Positions 44,280 through 53,148 of a stretch of 64,000 nucleotides of DNA are shown one piece after another. Position numbers and translations under genes: made by a program. The stretch covers positions 30,649 to 94,648 of the forward strand of contig CAYSTJ010000010.1 in the NCBI GenBank assembly GCA_964434105.1, written 5' to 3'. Position 1 is the first letter of the stretch; each line of letters starts with the position of its first letter. The notes beneath the pieces are model-generated. The model saw only the letters and a program-made list of their open reading frames with translations, was not told the DNA's origin and made no database searches. This DNA is from CAYNST01 sp964434105. Lineage in GTDB: Bacteria; Pseudomonadota; Gammaproteobacteria; Pseudomonadales; Cellvibrionaceae.

Positions 44280-44529
44280 TCTCTATAAAAGCCGTGCACC
44301 GGCGTTAACCCGTTTTATATCCGTTTTGCCACCAATCCTTAAAAGACTCGCTCGGCTGGTGCGCAAGCGCTTATTACAGATGGCTTATGGCGACGGAAAA
44401 TTTTCGAAGTCATCAATCAGCGTGAATTCCGACGAATATCGCGCCCCTCATTGAAATTCCCGCCCAACTGATTCATCCTTTTGCAAATTTCACGATGTTA
44501 AATCGGAATGCCATAACAGGGAGTGATCA

Positions 44530-46434
44530 ATGCAACAGATGCAAACCGTAGAACAACAATTACAGCACACCTTCAAACTTGAGACTTTTCGCCCGGGCCA
44601 GCAGGCGGTGATCGAAGCATTGCTGGCCGGGCGTTCAGCACTGGCTGTATTTCCCACGGGTGGCGGCAAAAGTTTGTGTTATCAGCTGCCGGCCCTGCTG
44701 CTGGATGGTCTGACACTGGTGGTATCACCTTTAATCGCATTGATGAAGGATCAGGTAGACCGCCTGAATACCCTGGGTGTCCCTGCTGCGCGACTGGATT
44801 CCAGCGTGGATGCGCAGCAATTGCAGTCTATATATCAGGGGCTGGACAATAACCACATCAAATTGCTGTATGTAGCGCCGGAGCGTCTCGCCAACGAACG
44901 TTTTCTGACCCGTCTGAAGCGTTTGCCTATAAGCATGATGGCGGTTGACGAAGCCCATTGCGTCTCCGAATGGGGCCATAATTTTCGGCCCGATTACCTG
45001 AAGCTGACGCAACTGGCGCGGGATTTAAACGTTAGCCGGGTGCTGGCTCTGACTGCGACAGCCACACCTGCGGTGGCGGAGCAGATTTGCAGCAGTTTTA
45101 ATATCCTCCCCGCAGATCATATTCAAACCGGTTTTTTTCGTCCCAACCTGGCGCTGAACGTTAAAGCCTGCAACGGGGATGATCGCGACCAGCGCCTGCT
45201 GACGGCGCTGACCCGTCGGCCAACCGGGCCGGCTATTGTTTATGTTACGCTGCAAAAAACTGCGGAAAGAATCGCGCAATTTTTACACGAAAACGGCCAG
45301 AACGCCCTGGCGTACCATGCCGGATTAAAACCCGCGGAGCGTGACCGGGTGCAGGAAGCGTTTATGGCTGGCGAAGTGAATATCGTCGTTGCGACCATTG
45401 CCTTTGGTATGGGTATCGACAAAGCCGACATTCGCGCGATTTATCATTACAACCTCCCCAAATCACTCGAAAACTATATGCAGGAAATCGGACGGGCCGG
45501 GCGCGACGGGCAGCCCTCTCACTGCGAACTGCTGGCCGACCCCGACGATCTGACCGTCCTCGAAAACTTTACATACGGCGATACGCCAGACGAGGCGGCT
45601 CTCGACGCTTTGATCCGCTGGTTGCTGCAACAGTCCCCACAATTCGATCTGTCTGTGTATGAACTCTCCTACCAGTTTGATGTGCGACCACTGGTGATCA
45701 ATACGCTGTTGACCTACCTGGAACTGGAAGGCGTTATCCGCGCTACCGCGCCGTTTTATACCGAGTATAAACTGGCGTTTCGCACCAGTCTCGACGATAT
45801 ACTGGCCCGCTTTGATGCACGGCGGGCCGATTTCCTGCGGCGCGTGTTTACTACCGGCAAACAGGGACGTGTCTGGCTGACCCTGAAACCAATTGACGCG
45901 GCGCACCAGTTGAATGAAGACCGCCTGCGCATTCTCAATGCCATTAGCTATCTGGAGCAGCAGGCGTTGATTGAAATTCAGGTAGCCGGGGTACGCCAGG
46001 GATATCGGATAGAAAATCGGCCTGAGGCGGCGGAGCCTTTGATTGAGCGAATCCACGCGCAGTTTCGTGTGCGCGAGCAGCGGGATATTCAGCGGTTGCA
46101 ACAGGTCTGTAGCTGGGCCGAAAGTTCCACCTGTCTGCAACAGTCACTCGTCAGCTATTTCGGTGAAACACTCGCCCGGCCTTGCGGCCAGTGCAGCGTG
46201 TGCCGGGATGCGCCTTTGCATTTACCTTCCCGAAACCAAATCCGACCGGACACGGCGTTGATTCGGCAAATGCGTTCGGAGAACCACGAAGCACTGGCGA
46301 CACCCCGGCAACTGGCCCGTTTTCTCTGCGGGATCGGCAGCCCCAAAGCCAGTCGCGCGCGTCTGGGCAAACACGCACAATTTGGGGCCCTGATTGGTGC
46401 GCCGTTCGCCGATGTATTAGGGGCCTGCAAATAA
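44530..46434 (+). CDS. recQ: ATP-dependent DNA helicase RecQ
   Basis: The 634-residue helicase unwinds DNA 3' to 5' in recombination and fork repair. Walker A is VFPTGGGKSLCYQLPA (near residue 40), the DEAH box with its aromatic loop is MAVDEAHCVSEWGHNFRPDY, and motif VI is YMQEIGRAGRDG. The zinc-binding Cys cluster is around 520-560 (PCGQCSVC). The C-terminal 60 residues (PRQLARFLCGIGSPKASRARLGKHAQFGAL) match the RecQ branch that lacks a typical HRDC domain. The ATG at 44530 has a GGGAG site. An exopolysaccharide gene cassette on the opposite strand follows, convergent with it. Confidence 0.95.
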   Translation: MQQMQTVEQQLQHTFKLETFRPGQQAVIEALLAGRSALAVFPTGGGKSLCYQLPALLLDGLTLVVSPLIALMKDQVDRLNTLGVPAARLDSSVDAQQLQSIYQGLDNNHIKLLYVAPERLANERFLTRLKRLPISMMAVDEAHCVSEWGHNFRPDYLKLTQLARDLNVSRVLALTATATPAVAEQICSSFNILPADHIQTGFFRPNLALNVKACNGDDRDQRLLTALTRRPTGPAIVYVTLQKTAERIAQFLHENGQNALAYHAGLKPAERDRVQEAFMAGEVNIVVATIAFGMGIDKADIRAIYHYNLPKSLENYMQEIGRAGRDGQPSHCELLADPDDLTVLENFTYGDTPDEAALDALIRWLLQQSPQFDLSVYELSYQFDVRPLVINTLLTYLELEGVIRATAPFYTEYKLAFRTSLDDILARFDARRADFLRRVFTTGKQGRVWLTLKPIDAAHQLNEDRLRILNAISYLEQQALIEIQVAGVRQGYRIENRPEAAEPLIERIHAQFRVREQRDIQRLQQVCSWAESSTCLQQSLVSYFGETLARPCGQCSVCRDAPLHLPSRNQIRPDTALIRQMRSENHEALATPRQLARFLCGIGSPKASRARLGKHAQFGALIGAPFADVLGACK

Positions 46435-46500
46435 GTCTGAAGCCGCTGCGATGAATCGTTGAGGCTGGTCCCGCCCGGCGCGCCCGAGGCTATGGTCTGA

Positions 46501-47337
46501 CTACAAAGCGGCTTTGAACATCCCGGAAGTTTCGCGTTCGTAGCCAAAGACCCCGGCCAGCGCACCGGCTTTGTCCCAGATATAGGCAATAGCGTCATCC
46601 GGTACCCGTTCAATGGATTTAATATTCACATTGACGTCGATCAGATCATGAACATTTTGCTGCGTGACATCCACGTAGTCACCGAGGGCCAGATTGTTCG
46701 ATCGCCGGTCACTACCGAACTGTTTGCGTTTAATACGGAACGAACCGGACTCGGGTACGCTGATATCAAGTGCACTATATATCGCTTTTCGAATCGCAAA
46801 TGGATTGCGAACCATGTCTTCAAATTTTATAACCTGAACTTCATCATGCTGCAACAGCCGTGCGTAACGTTTTACAACATCCACATACCAGTTCACGGCC
46901 TGCTCCAGAGACAATCCACTGCGCATCAAACTCTCACACTGGGCGACCGGGTGTCGCGTCAACATAACCTGAGCATAAGCCGAAAACGTTTTCTTGATCG
47001 CCCGGTTCATGGCAAGGTGGTGATCCATTAACTTCACAACCACTGCCTCTGCGTCCGGCTTGCTGTCCCACTCGCTGTCGGGAACTGAACTGATCACGCG
47101 ACGTTTGATCAATGGCCGCAACCCCGCAACTGGCGGTACGTCCAGGCTCCATGGCCGGGATACCCTTCTCAGCAGCCGCCCCGCCACAGGATAGCGTCCA
47201 TAGAACCCTTGGTGCCACTCCCCGCCAGGCATTAGAACGTCCGCTGAACTTCCTATCATATTCCACAGAATGCTGGATCCACCCCGCCCGAAGCAGTTCA
47301 GAATAATCACCTTTTCGATATCACGCACTCTGCTCAC
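46501..47337 (-). CDS. PAPS-type sulfotransferase family protein
   Basis: The product (about 278 residues) begins near VSRVRDIEKVIILNCFGRGG. The stretch IILNCFGRGGSSILWNMI is the 5'-phosphosulfate binding loop and QVMLTRHPVAQCESLMRSG the 3'-phosphate site of sulfotransferases. It probably adds sulfate to a sugar in an extracellular polysaccharide. The open frame extends to an ATG at 47451, but that lacks a ribosome site, whereas a GTG at 47337 has GGAGAG 5 bp upstream, so I prefer the GTG. It follows a pyruvyl transferase gene and a GT4 gene on the same strand. A sulfated, pyruvylated glycan fits a marine habitat (inference). Confidence 0.8.
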   Translation of the reverse strand: MSRVRDIEKVIILNCFGRGGSSILWNMIGSSADVLMPGGEWHQGFYGRYPVAGRLLRRVSRPWSLDVPPVAGLRPLIKRRVISSVPDSEWDSKPDAEAVVVKLMDHHLAMNRAIKKTFSAYAQVMLTRHPVAQCESLMRSGLSLEQAVNWYVDVVKRYARLLQHDEVQVIKFEDMVRNPFAIRKAIYSALDISVPESGSFRIKRKQFGSDRRSNNLALGDYVDVTQQNVHDLIDVNVNIKSIERVPDDAIAYIWDKAGALAGVFGYERETSGMFKAAL

Positions 47338-47460
47338 GTTACTCTCCGGCAGACAGTCTTCATGTAAGTATCCAAATGGCAACCGCCCTTCGACCAACCG
47401 CTGAATTGTGGTCGAAGGGCTTTCACCGCAGCCCCAGACACCAGCAGCCATCGACGCAAA

Positions 47461-48786
47461 TCAGGACTGGAAGAATTCCACATACTGTTGATCGATCTGA
47501 CCTGCCTGGGCACAGGATCGCTCTTTGCTCAATCGGCGAATCGCCTCGTCATTCAATGCCCTGTCCGTGTGCGCCAGCGCTTTCTGCGCCCACCCAACAT
47601 CCGTAGTTCGCAGGGTATTCAACGGGTAATCCAATTGCTCGATAATCGCAGTCAATTTGAATGTCGATGGCTCAAGCGTAACGACCGGCACACCTTCCGC
47701 TAACGCCAGGATGGTCGAGTGCAGGCGACTGCTGACCAGGACACCCAGATCCGTATAGAATCCCCGAATTTCGAGATAGGACGGCTGACGCTCTATAACG
47801 TGAATGTTGAATCGACGTTTCAACGACCTGGCAAAATCGAGATCGCGACCCATGGCGTTCGAAAGAAAATATATCGGACGTCCAAAGGCACTTAACCCTT
47901 CGATCAATTCATGCCACTCGTCGCTGCCGCGATAAGCTTCGAGGCCATTGATTGCCAGACAAATGGCACCCTCGACGAATTTCTCTTGCGGTGGAGGATC
48001 TTTCGCTACTTTGCCGCGCGCCGTCAAAAAAACGATATCGGGGATTTCCCGATATCCGGACTTGTTTAAGCCAATTTCGTCCGCAACGCGGCAGGATGCT
48101 GCATCGCGAAATGCCACCCGTTCCGCATGACTGTATACGTGTTTGATTAACGTTTTAAGCCCGCTGTGATCCACCTCCAGACTGTGATTGATCACAAATG
48201 TCCGTCTTCCCATAAGCTGGCTCATACGAATGAGGACAAGGATCCGCAGTACTTCGTCAACGCTGCCGGTGGGATGGATCTCACCAGCGGGATTCCAGAT
48301 CACCGCTTCCGCCCAGTGTAAGGTCGCCACAACGCTTGCCATTGCATCAGATCCGACCAGGCCGAAGCGCGATAGCCGGCGACGTATCCCTATGCGTCGC
48401 TTTAAATTGGCCAGAAAGCCCGGCATTTTTTTGTTGGTGCCATCGATAAGCTTAACTATTTCAGGGGTTGCCGGTTGACAAAGCGGTGCCTTCAGATCGA
48501 ACTTCGCCATCAATGATTCAACATATTGATCGAATTTCCGGGCGAGCAAACTGCGGTCCGCCCCGAACTGCCCTACCTGAAGCCACAGCAAATATTGTGG
48601 ATATCTGTCAATCGCCCGAATATCGGCGGCAGAAAAAATCCTTCGCATCATTTCAATGAATTCGACCGAGAGCGCCTCGTTGCCAGCGTTCTCAGTCGAC
48701 ATTCGCGAGATGAGTACAATCCTGGTAGCGGGCTTTAATGATCCCCGTTTTTCCATGGGTTCGAAATCGTGCAGCATTTGCGTCAT
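47461..48786 (-). CDS. Polysaccharide pyruvyl transferase family protein
   Basis: The 441-residue protein matches the family that adds pyruvate ketals to exopolysaccharide sugars (CsaB/WcaK type, PF04230). The N-terminal TRIVLISRMSTENAGNEALSVEFI, the central NHSLEVDHSGLKTLIKHVYSHAERVAFRDAASCRVADEIG and the C-terminal VLVSSRLHSTILALAEGVPVVTLEPSTFK are the usual landmarks. Met11 (48756) could also be the start. It lies between the GT4 and sulfotransferase genes and is co-oriented. The 202-bp gap upstream is A/T-rich and may hold a promoter. Confidence 0.85.
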   Translation of the reverse strand: MTQMLHDFEPMEKRGSLKPATRIVLISRMSTENAGNEALSVEFIEMMRRIFSAADIRAIDRYPQYLLWLQVGQFGADRSLLARKFDQYVESLMAKFDLKAPLCQPATPEIVKLIDGTNKKMPGFLANLKRRIGIRRRLSRFGLVGSDAMASVVATLHWAEAVIWNPAGEIHPTGSVDEVLRILVLIRMSQLMGRRTFVINHSLEVDHSGLKTLIKHVYSHAERVAFRDAASCRVADEIGLNKSGYREIPDIVFLTARGKVAKDPPPQEKFVEGAICLAINGLEAYRGSDEWHELIEGLSAFGRPIYFLSNAMGRDLDFARSLKRRFNIHVIERQPSYLEIRGFYTDLGVLVSSRLHSTILALAEGVPVVTLEPSTFKLTAIIEQLDYPLNTLRTTDVGWAQKALAHTDRALNDEAIRRLSKERSCAQAGQIDQQYVEFFQS

Positions 48787-48988
48787 TCCGCAGTGTCTCC
48801 GGCCGTGATCATGGTGTTTAGCCCCGTTTTCTACGCGGATTCCGGCGCTCAGCTAAAATTCCTAAAGGATCCGGGCCATACATATTCATAACGGGTACTT
48901 TATGAATTTATCGAACGCATTCTTGTAATTTTTTGGGGTCGTTGATTATTATGTCGACAACAACATTCCTGGTTAGATATTTGAAAAA

Positions 48989-50191
48989 CTACGGCAGCAT
49001 TTTTTTTGACTGTAACAAATTCTCTTCCTGCATCACACTTTGGGGTTGAGACACGCAATGGGTAAGCGCCAGGTAAAGCTTTTCATACTGATCCACTACC
49101 TTGGTGATATCGAACTCTTCGCGGGTCTTTTTCAGGTTGTGCCTGAACATCGCTTCCATTTTTTCTGATGTTAACTCTGCGGCGCAAAGCATCGCTTCAG
49201 CAATTGCGTTCTCGCTATAGTCTTCAATAACGAAACCGTTTTCTCCTTCATCTATTATTTCGGCGGCGCCACTCACCGGTGTGGAGAGAATAATCTTGCC
49301 ACAGGCCATAGCTTCCAGCATGGCGTTCGAAAGCCCTTCGGCGTGGGATGTATTAATAAAAAAGTCGTACTTTGAGATTATCTCAAGAACATCTTTACTG
49401 GGTGGATGCATGTGAAATCTATCGGCAATGCCCAGGCTTTTTGCACGTTGAGCCAATTCGCTTCCCAAACTTCCTTCGCCAATCAGGTTCAGGTGAATGT
49501 TCGGGTTTTTACGGGAGGCTATCGCAAACCCTTCCAGCATCAACATCAGATTTTTAATCGCCTCGAACCGTCCATGCCAGAAGAAATGCAGCGCCTGTCT
49601 GTCGGGGCTTTTGAACGCTGCCTGCACTGGCACCACGCCATTCAGGATCCGCACAATCCGGGATTCAGCAATACCGAAGTCCCGCAGATCCTGCGCGATC
49701 ATTGACGATATGGCGACGAAAGTCGGCTTTTGCCGCAATGCATACTGCAAAAAATACGGTCCTACAACTTTCTTTCTGCGCAGACACTTAAGATCCAGAT
49801 GCTTACTCGAATTCCCTATCTTGACCACTTGCGGGACGCCAAAAATACGCGCCACGACTGCGCCCATATATATGCCGAACTTGCCCTGGTGACAGTGAAC
49901 GATATCGAACTTTTGTCTGTTTCGCACAGCAAAGAGGACAACCTGGATAATCCACAGAAGCGTAGCAAACAGATATCGCCCCAGCAGGTCGGGCGCCCAC
50001 ACTGTAAAGAAACGTCGCACCGCAACACCGTCGATCGATTCCCGGGCGGCAGCCGTCCGACTGGTGCGGGACGTTACAACAGTCACTTCGTGTCCGCGCT
50101 TTACAAGTTCCAGTGATTGCTTGAAACATTGTTGCTCGGCACCACCGTACGTCTCGGGCAGAAACTCGCAGGTAAGCATGAGTATTCGCAT
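48989..50191 (-). CDS. Glycosyltransferase family 4 protein
   Basis: The 400-residue enzyme has the GT-B fold of family 4. The N-terminal MRILMLTCEFLPETYGGAEQQ carries the glycine-rich donor/acceptor loop, HFFWHGRFEAIKNLMLMLEGF is the central strand, and the C-terminal INTSHAEGLSNAMLEAMACGKIILSTPVSGAAEII contains the E-x7-E motif. It would transfer a sugar from an activated nucleotide sugar to a growing glycan. It is the first gene of a three-gene minus-strand cassette (GT4, pyruvyl transferase, sulfotransferase) inserted between recQ and uvrD. Flanking DNA (48787-48988) is A/T-richer, consistent with acquired DNA. Confidence 0.92.
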   Translation of the reverse strand: MRILMLTCEFLPETYGGAEQQCFKQSLELVKRGHEVTVVTSRTSRTAAARESIDGVAVRRFFTVWAPDLLGRYLFATLLWIIQVVLFAVRNRQKFDIVHCHQGKFGIYMGAVVARIFGVPQVVKIGNSSKHLDLKCLRRKKVVGPYFLQYALRQKPTFVAISSMIAQDLRDFGIAESRIVRILNGVVPVQAAFKSPDRQALHFFWHGRFEAIKNLMLMLEGFAIASRKNPNIHLNLIGEGSLGSELAQRAKSLGIADRFHMHPPSKDVLEIISKYDFFINTSHAEGLSNAMLEAMACGKIILSTPVSGAAEIIDEGENGFVIEDYSENAIAEAMLCAAELTSEKMEAMFRHNLKKTREEFDITKVVDQYEKLYLALTHCVSQPQSVMQEENLLQSKKMLP

Positions 50192-50479
50192 GGGTAAAGC
50201 GCCCCTTTTTTATTTTTGATGGGATAGCACTTATCGATGGCGTGGCTGTGTAAAACCCTGACGAACGCTAATAACAGCCGGATTTCGTGTGGAAGCGGCG
50301 CGGTGGATGCTTCGAACTTCTCTTCCACCGGTTGCGACGAGGGTCAGCCGGTTAACTGTAGCCGCCCGGCAATCCTGCGGCAACAGCCAGTCGACCGGTC
50401 GTGCCTAAAACTTGACGCCTGTCGCCTTTTCCTGACCTGCTTTTCCTTAACGGTCTGATTCCCCGGTTGAGGACCGGTC
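50192..50479. other. Divergent intergenic region between GT4 and uvrD
   Basis: Together with the repeat at 50480-50546, 435 bp separate the two divergent genes. A run of T (50207-50217) lies just upstream of the GT4 ribosome site. No promoter could be assigned with confidence. Confidence 0.35.
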
Positions 50480-50546
50480 GCGACGGCAGGGTTTGCGATT
50501 TGTTAAAGGTCGCGATGGGCAAATCAGGTATACATTGAATAATTAC
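50480..50546. repeat. Diverged partial copy E of the GTAAC element
   Basis: The reverse complement begins GTAATTATTCAATG, then CTGATTTGCCCATCGCGACC and TTTAAC, collinear with the left end of copy G. The other terminus is not recognisable. Confidence 0.5.
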
Positions 50547-50626
50547 GCGAACTGCTTCCCGGGCATCGGTGGGTCTGGCGCGTTTTATAGGGCAATTCCC
50601 GACGTAATTGCTGGTACAATGGCGCC

Positions 50627-52810
50627 ATGGATATTTCTTACCTGCTTGATTCCCTTAATGATGCGCAACGCGATGCCGTCTGCGCACCCGCCGGTCACCA
50701 ATTGATTCTGGCGGGTGCGGGCAGTGGCAAGACACGCGTACTGGTTCACCGGATTGCCTGGCTGATTCAGGTAGAGCGTGTGTCGCCTCGACAAATCCTC
50801 GCCGTGACCTTTACCAACAAGGCCGCACGAGAGATGCGTGAGCGCCTGCATGCCTTACTGGGCAATCAGGTGTTACCCGGGGATTTTCGCCAGCTGTGGG
50901 TGGGCACCTTTCATGGTATCGCCCATCGTCTGCTGAAAATGCACTGGCAGGACGCCGGATTGCCGCAGAACTTTCAGATACTGGATTCCGACGACCAGCT
51001 GCGCCTGATCAAGCGTGTTTATCAGGCGCTGAAACTCGACGAAGACCGCTGGCCCTGCAAGCAAAGCCAGTGGTTTATCAACGGCCAGAAGGACGAAGGC
51101 ATCCGGCCGCAGAGTATTCCGGATACTCACGAGCCCTTCCTGCAGACCATGAAACAGATCTACCTGGCCTACGAGGCCGCCTGCGCACGGGCCGGCGTGG
51201 TGGATTTCGCCGAGCTGTTGTTGCGCTCACATGAACTGTGGCTGCAGAACGAACACCTGCGGGCCCACTATCAGCAGCGCTTTCCATTTATTCTGGTGGA
51301 CGAGTTTCAGGACACCAACGCAGTGCAGTATGCGTGGCTACGTGTGCTGGCCGGCCAGTACAGCCGGATTACCGCTGTCGGCGACGACGATCAGTCGATT
51401 TATGGCTGGCGCGGCGCGCGGATTGAGAATATTCAGTCGTTCAGCGATGATTTCAACGATGTGAACGTCACCCGACTGGAACAGAATTACCGGTCCAGCA
51501 ATACGATTCTGCAGGCGGCCAATGCGGTGATTGCCCACAATCGCAGCCGTCTGGGCAAACGCTTGTGGACGGCCGGCGGGGACGGCGAACCTATCGACCT
51601 TTACACGGCATTTAATGAGCAGGATGAAGCACGGTTTGTAGTTGAGCGTATTGAAAAGCATATTGCGGCCGGTCACGCCAAAGCCAGCGCCGCCATTCTA
51701 TATCGCTCCAACGCGCAGTCGCGGGTATTTGAGGAATCACTGATTCGCCAGGGAATCGCCTATCGCATCTATGGCGGCCTGCGTTTTTTTGACCGCCTGG
51801 AAATCAAGAATGCCCTGGGTTACCTGCGTCTGATTTTAAACCCGCAGGACGATACAGCCTTTGAGCGGGTGGTGAATATGCCCCCCCGGGGTATTGGCAA
51901 CAAAACGCTGGACGCCGTGCGTTCAACCGCACGCGAGCAGGGCCAGTCGCTGTTTGCGGCAGCCCGGGCCATGGTGGAGCACAATGCATTGAGCGCCAGG
52001 GCGCGACAGGCAGTTGCCGCATTTTTGTCGTTAATGGAGAGCCTGACCCAGGCCACCCGCGAACGGTCGCTTGCGGATCAGGTCGCCCATGTTATCAATG
52101 TCAGCGGCTTGCTGGATTACCACGCCAATGAAAAAGGAGAAAAAGGCGAAGCGAGGGTGGAGAACCTGCAGGAACTGGTCAATGCCTGCCGCGGCTTTAC
52201 GGCCAACGATGACGCGGTATCTGAGCTGGAGGCGTTTCTCGACAATGCTGCACTGGATGCGGGCGATACACAGGCAGACGAGTATGAGGACGCGGTGCAA
52301 TTGATGACATTGCACAGTGCCAAAGGGCTCGAATTTCCGCTGGTTTTTCTGGTCGGCATGGAGGAAAACCTGTTTCCCCATAAAATGTCGGCGGAAGATC
52401 CGGTGCGGCTGGAGGAAGAGCGCCGGCTCTGTTATGTCGGGATTACCCGCGCCATGCAGAAGCTGGTGATGACGCATGCCGAGTCACGGCGGTTCTACGG
52501 CATAGAAAATTATAATCCGGTATCACGTTTTATTCGTGAGCTGCCGGAAAACCTGTTGCAGGAAGTGCGACTGAAATCCACGGTGACTCGTGTAAACCCC
52601 TACGCCAACCGCTACGTGCCGGAAAATTCTGCCACGGGAGAAACCCCGCCCTTTGGACTGGGCCAACAGGTGCTGCACCCGGTGTTTGGTGAAGGCACGG
52701 TATTGCAGTTTGAAGGGCGCGGTGCCACCACGCGAGTGCAGGTGAATTTTGGCGCAGACGGCAGCAAGTGGCTCGTATTGCAGTACGCCAAGCTGGAAGC
52801 CGTATTATAG
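50627..52810 (+). CDS. uvrD: DNA helicase II
   Basis: The 727-residue superfamily 1 helicase matches UvrD, acting in nucleotide excision and mismatch repair. It has Walker A in LILAGAGSGKTRVLVHRIAW, VDEFQDTNAVQYAW (motif II), GDDDQSIYGWRGA (motif III), MTLHSAKGLEFPLVFLVGMEE (motif V) and RRLCYVGITRAMQKLVMTHAESR (motif VI). The C-terminal Tudor-like tail (GQQVLHPVFGEGTVLQFEGRG) is the UvrD-specific part that separates it from Rep. The start MDISYLLDSLNDAQRDAV is standard. Confidence 0.97.
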   Translation: MDISYLLDSLNDAQRDAVCAPAGHQLILAGAGSGKTRVLVHRIAWLIQVERVSPRQILAVTFTNKAAREMRERLHALLGNQVLPGDFRQLWVGTFHGIAHRLLKMHWQDAGLPQNFQILDSDDQLRLIKRVYQALKLDEDRWPCKQSQWFINGQKDEGIRPQSIPDTHEPFLQTMKQIYLAYEAACARAGVVDFAELLLRSHELWLQNEHLRAHYQQRFPFILVDEFQDTNAVQYAWLRVLAGQYSRITAVGDDDQSIYGWRGARIENIQSFSDDFNDVNVTRLEQNYRSSNTILQAANAVIAHNRSRLGKRLWTAGGDGEPIDLYTAFNEQDEARFVVERIEKHIAAGHAKASAAILYRSNAQSRVFEESLIRQGIAYRIYGGLRFFDRLEIKNALGYLRLILNPQDDTAFERVVNMPPRGIGNKTLDAVRSTAREQGQSLFAAARAMVEHNALSARARQAVAAFLSLMESLTQATRERSLADQVAHVINVSGLLDYHANEKGEKGEARVENLQELVNACRGFTANDDAVSELEAFLDNAALDAGDTQADEYEDAVQLMTLHSAKGLEFPLVFLVGMEENLFPHKMSAEDPVRLEEERRLCYVGITRAMQKLVMTHAESRRFYGIENYNPVSRFIRELPENLLQEVRLKSTVTRVNPYANRYVPENSATGETPPFGLGQQVLHPVFGEGTVLQFEGRGATTRVQVNFGADGSKWLVLQYAKLEAVL

Positions 52811-52915
52811 CCTGCCCGCGTCAGCCGACGGTTAGCAGCGTTGTTATCGGGATCAGGCCCCGGTGGTGCTGTTCGCTGCCCGGCCGGGGCAACGCGTTCA
52901 AACACTATAAAAATC

Positions 52916-53123
52916 GTAACTATTCAGCTCCCGTGTCGTAACTGTTCAGATTGCGTCCAGATTTGTTCAGCGCACGGCAAAAGTATGGATACGCTTGCAG
53001 CGCTGCGCCCTCTGGGTTACTTGACTGGACCTTCGATCCTGTTCCCGTCAGGATTATGGCCAAAGTTTAACGCAGCCTTACTTTGCAGGTACGCGGCGGA
53101 TCAGGCGAAAGATGAGCAATAAC
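52916..53123. repeat. Long-form GTAAC element, copy F
   Basis: The left terminus GTAACTATTCAGCTC is perfect; the right end (GATGAGCAATAAC) is decayed. The blocks GTTCAGATTGCGTCCAGATT and TTTAACGCAGCCTTACTTTG are collinear with copy D in the same orientation. No target duplication is seen. It fills most of the gap between uvrD and the TRAP binding-protein gene. Confidence 0.7.
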
Positions 53124-53148
53124 CCTTTATTTACGGAACATCACACCT

